Source of the DNA: Bubalus kerabau
Lineage: Eukaryota > Chordata > Mammalia > Artiodactyla > Bovidae
NCBI RefSeq assembly: GCF_029407905.1
Contig: NC_073643.1
Location: 37,482,501-37,546,500, forward strand
Length of the DNA stretch: 64,000 nucleotides
Direction of reading: 5' to 3'
The notes under the pieces were generated by a model that saw only the letters and a program-made list of their open reading frames with translations, searched no databases and was not told where the DNA came from. This document shows positions 56,313 to 64,000 of the stretch, piece after piece. Every line of letters begins with the position of its first letter. Position 1 is the stretch's first letter. The position numbers were made by a program, and so were the translations under genes.

Positions 56313-57350
56313 TTGGATACATTTCACAAATTTATGAAATACAAAAGTCTGTTGAAGAAAGTCTTCTGAAAATTTCATCTAAGGATTCATTTGAAGATCC
56401 TCTGGACACTTTTTAAGAATAACACTATACAATTTCCTTTATTGATAGGCCTTTATTACATGTGTTTATGATGTTTAAAATCATTTAAAGAACACTTGTT
56501 TTCTTTTGCATTTTCCACGGTACAAAATTTGAGAAATAGTTTCTTTTAGATATTTGTATTGCTCAATAGAAAAGTTCTACGATATAATTCACGTATAGTT
56601 GAGTGATGGGGGCAGTGCACCTTAGTTTCAACCACTGCAGTTTTTAAAATGGAATTTTCCAAGCATTTAAAGCCTAATGTGGGCAGCTGCATTTGGGTTT
56701 TTCATTTTCCGGAACATATTTCATGTTTAAAATTTTAATGAAAAACAGTAAAAAGGAAACTGGTTTATAGGTTTCTGGAAAAAGAGATGAACTTTCTGTC
56801 TGCCCTCTTCAAGGTAAAAATATTAAAATAGTAAATATACCTGATTTTAAAAAACACTTAAGGCCATTTTCTTCAGATACAGTGGCAAAACTGAATGTTA
56901 TACTGTAATTGACAGTTTGCTTTGGTTTCCTTTTTATATATATGTATTTCTTTTGAATCATTAAATTTAAAGAAGACCCCAAACCACTTGACAGCTAAAG
57001 GTTGAGCAATGCAGTGGGGAAAAAAAAGTTATTTTATCTGTTTTCATTGCTTATTCTGTTTTCTATTTTTAACTTGATTTTCCCCCCCATAAATAAGATA
57101 GACTATTGTAATAAATCTAGATATACCCAACAACTTGTTTTTATAGTTATCAACTCTTTTTTTTTTTTAATGTGACAAAGCTTCATTTATTACAACATCT
57201 TTGGAGATGTTTTTTAACATTATTTTGCATCAGGATTAGTGAGTGGTGGAGAAAGTGTTTACATATGTCTACTCTTGGAAATCTTGTCTTATCTGTACAC
57301 CTGTATCCTCTGACACTGGATTAATTTGAAGCAAATTTTTGACATTGAAT
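56313..57350. other. AT-rich single-copy DNA
   Basis: No gene or repeat family is recognised. Short A and T runs occur (for example T near 57160-57170). Confidence 0.45.
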
Positions 57351-57780
57351 AATTTCATTTGTTCAGTTCAATTCAGTTGCTCAGTCATGTCGGACTCTTT
57401 GCGACCCCATGGACTGCAGCACGCCAGGCCTCCCTGTCCATCACCAACTTCCAGAGTTTACTCAGAATCATACCCATTGAGTCGGTGATGCCATACAACC
57501 ATCTCATCCTCTGTTGTCCCCTTCTCCTCCTGCCCTCAATCTTTCCCAGCATCAGGGTCTTTTCAAATGAGTCAGTTCTTCACATCAGGTGGCCGAAGTA
57601 TTGGAGTTTCAGCTTCAGCATCAGTCCTTCCAATGACCACCCAGGACTGATCTCCTTTAGGATGGACTGGTTGGATCTCCTTGCAGTCCAAGGGACTCTG
57701 AAGAGTCTTCTCCAACACCACAGTTCAAAAGCATCAATTCTTCGGTGCTCAGCTTTCTTTATAGTCCAACTCTTGCATCC

Positions 57781-59391
57781 TTACATGACTACTGGAAAAA
57801 CCATACCTTTGACTAGATAGACCTTTGTTGGCAAAATAATGTCTCTGCTTTTCAGTATGCTTTCTAGGTTGGTCATAACTTTGCTTCCAAGGAGCAAGCG
57901 TCTTTTAATTTCATGGCTGCAGTCACCATCTGCAGTGATTTTGGAGCCCAGAAAAATAAAGTCTGACACTGCTTCCACTGTTTCCCCATCTATTTGCCAT
58001 AAAGTGATGGGACCAGATGCCATGATATTCGTTTTCTGAATGTTGAGTTTTAAGCCAACTTTTTCACTCTCCTCTTTCACTTTCATCAGGAGGCTCTGTA
58101 GTTCTTTGCTTTCTGCCATAAGTGTGGTGTCATCTGCAAATCTGAGATTATGGATATTTCTCCCAGCAATCTTGATTCCAGCTTGTGCCTCATCCAGCCC
58201 AGCATTTGTCATAATGTACTCTGCATATAAATTAAATAAGTAGGGTGACAATTTACAGCCTTGACGTACTCATTTCCCTATTTGGAACCAGTGTGTTGTT
58301 CCATGTCCAGTTCTAACTGTTGCTTCATGACCTGTATACAGGTTTCTCAGGAGGCAGGTCAGGTGGTCTGGTATTCCCATCTCTTTAAGAATTTCCCACA
58401 GTTTATTGTGATCCACACAGTCAAAGGCTTTGACATAGTCAATAAAGCAGAAGTAGACAGTTTTCTGGACCTTTCTTGCTTTCTCAATGATCCAACGGTT
58501 ATTGGCAGTTTGTTTTCTGGTTCTTCTGCCTTTTCTAAATCCAGCTTGAACATCTGGAATTCCACGGTTCACATACTGTTGAAGCCTGGCTTGGAGAATT
58601 TTGACCATTACTTTGCTAGCATGTGAGATGAGTGCAATTGTGGAGTAGTTTGAGCATTCTTTGGCATTGACTCTCTTTGTGATTGGAATAAAAACTGACC
58701 TTTTCTGTTCCTGCTGCGGCCACTGCTGAGTTTTCCAAATTTGCTGGCATATTGAGTGCAGCACTTTCACAGCATCATCTTTTAGGATTTGAAATAGCTC
58801 AGCTGAAATTCCATCCCCTCCATTAGCTTTGTTCGTAGTGATGCTTCCTAAGGCCCACTTGACTTCACATTCCAGGATGTCTGGCTCTAGGCGAGTGATC
58901 ACACCATTGTGATTATCTGGCTCGTGAAGATCTTTTTTGTACAGTTCTTCTGTGTATTCTTGCCACCTCTTCTTAATATCTTTTGCTTCTGTTAGGCCCA
59001 TACTATTTCTGTCCTTTATTGTGCCCTTCTTTTTATGAAATATTCCCTTGGTATCTCTAATTTTCTTGAAGAGATCTCTAGTCTTTCCCTTTCTATTGTT
59101 TTCCGCTATTTCTTTGCACTGATCACTGAGGAAGGCATTCTTATCTCTCCTTGGTATTCTTTGGAACTCTACATTCAAATAGGTATATCTTTCATTTTCT
59201 CCTTTGCCTTTCACTTCTCTTCTGTTCTCATCTATTTGTAAGACCTCCTCAGACAACCATTTTGCCTTTTTGCATTTCTTTTTCATGGGGATGGTCTTGA
59301 TCACTGCCTCCTGTACAGTGTCACAAACCTCCAACCATAGTTCTTCAGGCACCGTCTCTATCAGGTCTAATCCCTTGGATTTATTTCTCAC
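57781..59391 (-). pseudogene. BovB linker and reverse transcriptase, interrupted by few nonsense codons
   Basis: Frame 58270-59391 (373 codons) spans the linker and the front of the reverse transcriptase: KKCKKAKWLSEE, FQRIPRRDKNAFLSDQCKEI, LTEAKDIKKRWQEYTEELYKK, KANGGDGISAELFQILKDD, ISHASKVMVKILQARLQQYVN and YFCFIDYVKAFDCVDHNKLW (palm Asp motif). It stops at a TGA near 58267, where other copies have GGA (Gly of GKGV). Frame 57781-58251 resumes in the same register with SPYLFNLYAEY, LRFADDTTLMAESKEL (FADD instead of YADD) and SDFIFLGSKITADGDC. It ends at a TAA in VVMY, where TAT is usual. Only these two nonsense changes were noted across about 1.6 kb, but the endonuclease is broken too. Confidence 0.88.
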
Positions 59392-59786
59392 TTCCAGTGG
59401 ATAAGTCTAAGGGGTTTGATTTAGGTCATACCTGAATGGTCTAGTGGTTTTCCCTACTTTTGTCAATTTAAGTCTGAATTTGGCAATAAGGAGTTCATGA
59501 TCTGAGCCAGAGTCAGCTCCCGGTCTTGTTTTTGCTAACTATGTAGAGCTTCTCCATCTTTGGCTGCAAAGAATATAATAGGTCTGATTTTGGTATTGAT
59601 CATCTGGTGATGTCTATGTGTAGTATCTCTTCTTGTGTTGTTGCAAGAGAGTGTTTGCTATGACCAGTGCATTCTCTTGGCAAAACGCTATTAGCCTTTG
59701 CCCTGCTTAATTCTGTCCTCCACGGCCAAATTTGCCTGTTACTCCAGTTATTTCTTGATTTCCTACTTTTGCATTCCAGTCCCGTA

Positions 59787-60392
59787 TCATGAAAAGGACG
59801 TCTTTTTGGGTGTTAGTTCTAGAAGATCTTGTGGGTCTTCATAGAACCATTCACCTTCAGCTTCTTGAGCATTACTGGTTGGGGCATAGACCTGGATTAC
59901 TGTGATATTGAATGGTTTGCCTTGAAAATGACCAGAGAGCCTTCTGTTGTTTTTAAGATTGCATCCAAGTACTGCATTTTGTGCTCTTTTGTTGACTATG
60001 ATGGCTACTCCATTTCTTCTAAGGAATTCTTGCCCACTGTAATAGATATAATGGTCTTCTGAGTTAAATTCACCCATTCCAGTTCATTTTAGTTTGCTGA
60101 TTCCTAGAATGTTGATGTTCACTCTTGCCATCTCCTGTTTGACCACTTCCAATTTGCCTTTATTCATGGACCTAACATTCCGGGTTCCTATGCAATATTG
60201 CTCTTTATAGCATCTGACTTTACTTCCATCCCTAGTCACATCCACAACTGGGTATTGTTTTTGGTTTGGCTCCGTCTCTTCATTGTTTCTGAAGTTATTT
60301 CTCCACTGATCTCCAGTGGCGTATTGGGCACCTACCGACCTGGGGAATTCCTCTTTCAGTGTCCTATCTTTTTGCCTTTCCATATTGTTCAT
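59787..60392 (-). pseudogene. BovB AP-endonuclease N-terminal part, broken
   Basis: Frame 60084-60392 opens the protein (MERQKDRTLKEEFPRSVGAQ, QYPVVDVTRDGSKVRCYKEQ, CIGTRNVRSMNKGKLEVVKQ, NILGISKLK). A stop follows. Frame 59787-60077 continues with MGEFNSEDHYIYYSGQEFLRR, VAIIVNKRAQNAVLGCN and FNITVIQVYAPTSNAQEAEG. The usual TWNVRS has become TRNVRS, so a conserved Trp at the start of the APE fold is lost. Confidence 0.86.
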
Positions 60393-60440
60393 GGGGTTCT
60401 CAAGGCAAGAATTTTGAAGTGGTTTACAAATTTCGTTTGT

Positions 60441-60960
60441 AAATATTTCAGTGCCTTTGATCTGATGATCATAGGTTTTACAGATAGTGGACTTTTCTTG
60501 ATGTTTGGTATTCTTTTTTAGTACAGTATTAAATTTCTAATCAACTTATAATTTTTTTCTTTCATTGTTACATTTTATTGTGATCAGATTAAGCATATAT
60601 TCCTTTAAAATTTTGTAGAAATGAAGGAAGCTTACTTATGTGTTGAGGGAAAGTGTTGCCTCTCACCTTCCTTCTCATTCTGCAAATTTCCTCAATTGCC
60701 TCATCCCAACTGAGTATTTCAGTAAAAATAGTGTAAGTCTCAACAATCAGCAGTTAAGGTTCTCTTGAAAATTATTAATCTTAGATCATCAATAGAAAAA
60801 GTCCTGAGGTGGATTTATACCAAAATAGTGAGCATGGTTATTTCTGCGTTGTGCAAGGAGGTATATTTTCGTATCCGCATTTTTGATTCTACAATGCACA
60901 TATATTCATTTTTATAAATGAGTATGGTTTTTTAATATTTAAAATTATAGCTAAATATAC
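60441..60960. other. AT-rich single-copy DNA
   Basis: Nothing is recognised in this stretch. Confidence 0.4.
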
Positions 60961-60964
60961 ATAA

Positions 60965-61285
60965 CAAAATTTAACATTTTGACTATTTTAACATGTGCAG
61001 TTCATTTTTGTGAAGCACATTTGCACTGTTACACAACCACTACCATCACCCATCTCCAGATCTTTTTCATCCTCTCACACTGAAACTGTGTGATCTCCAA
61101 AGTATAATTTCCTATCCCATCCTTTCCCCAGCAGATGGTAACCATGTTTCTTCTTTTTTTTTTGTAAATTTAATTTTTTAAGATATCTCATATAAGTGAA
61201 ATTATGTAATATTTGTATCTGGCTTATTTCACTACACATGTCTTCAGAGTTCATCCTTTGATGAGTATCACATTTTAAAATTAAA
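60965..61285 (-). repeat. Old L1 3' UTR fragment
   Basis: The antisense L1 pattern is clear: 'aacattttgactattttaacatgtgcagttcatttttgtgaagcac', 'gttacacaaccactaccatcacccatctccag', 'ctcatataagtgaaattatg' and 'ttcactacacatgtcttcagagttcatcc'. Confidence 0.8.
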
Positions 61286-61289
61286 AACT

Positions 61290-61924
61290 TTTTTTTACAG
61301 TCAGCCTTTAATTGTGCCCTTTGTTTTATAGTTGCAGAAACTGTTTGACACTCATGTTTTAGCTAAACCTCCAGAAAACTTGAAGGTGGACGGGGGTCAC
61401 AGGACTGTTTTTGCAGATGCAGAAACTGAGATTCTGAAAGCCTATATAGGCTTGCAAGGAGTACATGGTGTTCATATCCGCAGACAGACCTTGGGACTCT
61501 GGGTCTTGGATTCTCACATTGGTGTACTTATTCTCTATTTGAATCACATGGTGAAAGGCCTATTGATGGCAAGAAGTTAACATAAATCAACATTTCGTCT
61601 TATTTTAATGGCTTTATTGTCCCTGTGGGTGGCACAGTTCCATTGTGTGACGTTGTCTCAGGTATCAGAGACCATTTCACATCTCTGCCTCTGCACAGTG
61701 CCCATCCCTTAATGTGTGACAACCAAAATCACATCCATGCATTTTCTAAAAGTTTCCTGGTAAAGAGGGGTTGGTTTTGGTGGTGGTAGGCATTACCCTC
61801 TGTCAGATATATAGGGTCTGAGATATGCAAACCACCACTTTACATTCATTTCCCATGATTAAGCATAAAATAATATGGAAACTGCCCAGAAGTAAAAAAT
61901 CAAGGATTACTATTGTTATATAAT
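61290..61924. other. Single-copy DNA, nothing recognised
   Basis: An 82-codon + frame at 61332-61580 has no recognisable domain. Parts near 61395-61440 ('tgcagatgcagaaactgagattctgaaag') could be a decayed MIR or L2. Confidence 0.4.
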
Positions 61925-62120
61925 ACACAGTAATAAAGAATCTACCTGCAGTCCAAGAGACACATGTTTGATCCCTGGGTCAAGAAGATCCCCTGGAAAA
62001 GGAAATGGCAACCCACTCTAGTATTCTTACCCCAAGCATCCCATGAATAGAGGAGCCTGGTGGGCTACAGTCCATGGGGTTGCAGAAGAGTTGAATATGA
62101 CTTAGTGACTGAGCACACAC
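61925..62120 (+). mobile_element. Bov-tA SINE, head-truncated and diverged
   Basis: The element is readable at 'aagaatctacctgcagtcc', 'tttgatccctgggtcaagaagatcccctgg', 'ggcaacccactctagtattctt' and 'tacagtccatggggttgcagaagagttg'. The first part of the tRNA-like head is missing. Confidence 0.88.
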
Positions 62121-62890
62121 AGCAAAATGTTGCCTAACATAAAATGAATCTACCCAAGCGAAATCTTCCTAAGAATACACATCACACTGACGTTCCTTCA
62201 GGTGGGGTGGCCTGTCACAGGGCATTCCGTCTAAGTGGGTGTCTGCAGTGGGCCATTAGTCACTTTGGAGAAGGAGGAGGATCTTTGTGTTACCAGTGAC
62301 CAGAGGACATCACTATGAGTTGAGTCTGAGTTTTCGCTCTCAACAGAGCGAGATTGACAATCTCTGCTGAGAGGCTGAACCTCTCAGTAGTGGGAGAGTG
62401 AAGGGCTGCATTCATCCCTGCAGAGAGACTGAATGTCATTGAGCTATGGAAGCTCAGGGCTTTTCGTCTTTAGCGGATCCCAGTTTATTGGTCTTTGTTA
62501 TAGCTTTTACACATGCTTTCTTACTTTTATCCATTTAATTTTAGGCTTTATACTGGACTGGATAAGATTCTCTGGATACACCCAGAATATTATGAATATA
62601 ATATATGGGTATCTTAAGGGTGCTGTGGCTAGAACTGAAACTAAGCACCATCATTCATACACGCAAAGCACTCTGCATGCCCCATGTTGGGAACTCTTGC
62701 CATAACTGAATGAAATGGGCTGTGCAGGTTGACGACAGGGAGGGTAGGGAATTTGAGAAGCTAGGGCACATAAAGGGTATATTCTCTGCTCCGGCCTCCA
62801 TGCAGGCACAATGCAGGCCCCATGCTGTCGCATCTTCTCCGTGTTTTCTAAGGCAAGGTAGAAATGTGGATTTTTTTTTTTCTATGACTT
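62121..62890. other. Single-copy DNA, nothing recognised
   Basis: No gene or repeat is recognised. A short imperfect palindrome pairs 'ctgctgagaggctgaacctctcag' near 62364-62388. Confidence 0.4.
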
Positions 62891-62899
62891 CTCCCAGTT

Positions 62900-63260
62900 T
62901 TTAAATTTATTTTTAAACTTTTACTTGGATGATAATTACTTTACAGTACTGTGATGGTTTCTACTGTATATCAGCATGAATCAGCCATGGGTATGTATGG
63001 GGGACGCATGTTCCCCCCTCCACTTAAACCTCCATCCCACCTGCCTCCCCATCCCACTCCTCCAGGTTGTCACAGACCACAGACCACAGCTTTGGGTTCC
63101 CTGTGTCATACAGCAAATTCCCACTGGCTATCTACTTTACATACGGTAATGTGTATGTTTCAGCGCTACTCTCTTAAATCATTCCATCCTCTCTGTCCCC
63201 CGAGCTGTGTCCAAAAGTCTGTTCTCTATGTCTGCATCTTCACTGCTGCTCTATAGGTAG
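62900..63260 (-). repeat. Ruminant L1 3' UTR fragment
   Basis: The antisense pattern is typical of bovine L1 3' ends: 'attactttacagtactgtgatggtttctactgtatatcagcatgaatcagcc', 'gttgtcacagaccacagacc', 'tccctgtgtcatacagcaaattcccactggctatctactttacatacggtaatg' and 'gtccaaaagtctgttctctatgtctgc'. Confidence 0.85.
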
Positions 63261-63517
63261 GTTCATCAGTACTATCTATTGGCAGTATTTTAAATTGTGC
63301 TAAAATACATACAAAACTTACCATCTCACACAGTTTTAAGTGTATAGCTCAGTTGCACTACATGCACACTGTCGTGCAGCCAGTCTCCAGAACTTTCTTT
63401 TCCTTGTGAAACTGAAACTGTACCCATTAAACAACTCCCCATTGCCCCTCCCCCAGCTCTTGACGACCATCCTTCTGCTTTCCATCTCTGAGTTTGACTA
63501 CTTTAGGGACCTCATAT

Positions 63518-63520
<3 letters not shown>

Positions 63521-63548
<28 letters not shown>
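63521..63548. repeat. (TG)n microsatellite
   Basis: Fourteen uninterrupted TG units form the tail region of the SINE on the opposite strand, so the microsatellite probably grew from the element's tail. Confidence 0.95.
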
Positions 63549-63655
63549 GCTGTACCACACAGAATGTAGTATCTTGTTCCCTGACCAAGGAACAAACTTG
63601 AACCCTCTGCATTGGAAGCATGTAGTCGTAAGCACTGGACCTCCAGGGAAGTCCT
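63523..63655 (-). mobile_element. CHR-type SINE with a (TG)n tail inserted in L1
   Basis: The antisense element starts in a TG microsatellite, then 'ggctgtaccacacagaatgtagtatcttgttccctgaccaagg' and ends in 'gtaagcactggacctccagggaagtc'. The flanks CTCATATAAGTG (63511-63522) and CTCAAATAAGTG (63656-63667) differ at one base and restore the L1 when joined. Confidence 0.92.
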
Positions 63656-64000
63656 CTCAAATAAGTGGAATCATAGGCAATGCTTGTGTTTTTGTGATGG
63701 GCTTGTTTCACTTAGTATAATGTCTTCAAGGTTCCGTCTATGTTGTAGCATGTGTCAGACCTTCCTGTTTAAGGCTGAATAATATTCCTTTGTATGTATA
63801 GGCCACCTTTTATTTACCCATTCATCCATTGATCAGTACTTGGATTGTTCAGCAACGAATTTATCAAAGGAATTGGAAGCACAGTGTGACAAAAAAAATT
63901 TCAGGTGTCTGGATTTAGGACATGGGCTGCCATTTGCATCAGCTGCCCTACAAGGATAATAAAGTTACACATGGACGTTTTTATGCACTCATTGCTATCG

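Larger units (their letters stand above)
57363..60428 (-). mobile_element. Full-length BovB LINE with target-site duplication
   Basis: This 3.07-kb antisense copy has both ends present: the GTTCAGTTCAATTCAG tail on the left, and the 5' terminus 'catggggttctcaaggcaagaatt' on the right. It is flanked by AATTTCATTTGT (57351-57362) and AATTTCGTTTGT (60429-60440), identical at 11 of 12. The length matches the copy at 37146-40206 within five bases. Of the two complete copies, this one keeps the longer open frames. Confidence 0.97.
63290..63890 (-). repeat. Old L1 3' part, interrupted by a SINE
   Basis: The antisense L1 3' UTR and ORF2 end read 'cagttttaagtgtatagctcagttgcac', 'gaaactgtacccattaaacaactccccattgcccc', 'tgagtttgactactttagggacctcatataag', then after the SINE 'caaataagtggaatcataggc', 'ttcaaggttccgtctatgttgtagcatgtgtcag' and 'ctgaataatattcctttgtatg'. 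Confidence 0.88.

Overview
The window looks like nuclear DNA of a ruminant, most probably a bovid. Copies of the BovB (RTE-clade) LINE lie next to Bov-tA and BOV-A2 SINEs, whose 3' halves derive from BovB. Older cetartiodactyl tRNA-derived (CHR-type) SINEs and pan-mammalian L1, L2, MIR and hAT fragments are also present. I see no protein-coding gene whose function I recognise and no bacterial, plasmid or phage features. Almost every long open frame is a remnant of the BovB polyprotein or its antisense shadow.

Layout. 1-13 kb: four BovB fragments (1.92-3.10, 3.47-4.45, 7.59-8.27 and 10.42-11.07 kb) among MIR, L2 and CHR-type SINE pieces. 13.5-16.7 kb: a Bov-tA SINE abutting a BovB copy whose two halves point in opposite directions, then a second BovB copy with an inverted 5' piece. 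17-26.5 kb: mostly single-copy AT-rich DNA with MIRs and a degraded antisense L1 block (21.7-23.8 kb). 26.57-27.96 kb: the only CpG island, with a canonical TATA box and a GC box on the + strand. This is the best candidate for a real promoter or first exon. 28-32 kb: single-copy DNA. 32-43 kb: a BovB 3' half, two long antisense L2 copies carrying younger insertions, a full-length BovB (37.15-40.21 kb) with a perfect 12-bp target-site duplication, and old L1. 43-52 kb: single-copy DNA, L1 3' ends, L2 and SINEs. 52-64 kb: BOV-A2, an inverted pair of BovB 3' fragments (53.3 and 54.9 kb), a second full-length BovB (57.36-60.43 kb), then L1 and SINE fragments.

How it fits together. The parts do not form a pathway. 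The window is a stratigraphy of insertions: L2 and MIR are oldest, L1 and hAT intermediate, and CHR-type SINEs, BovB, Bov-tA and BOV-A2 youngest. BovB is the autonomous partner whose endonuclease and reverse transcriptase are thought to mobilise the Bov-tA and BOV-A2 SINEs. Eleven BovB loci cover about 15 kb, close to a quarter of the window, and all are broken. Target-site duplications that I could read directly support many of the insertion boundaries. Family names come from recalled consensus features, not from a database search, and edges without a duplication are accurate to roughly 10-30 bases.
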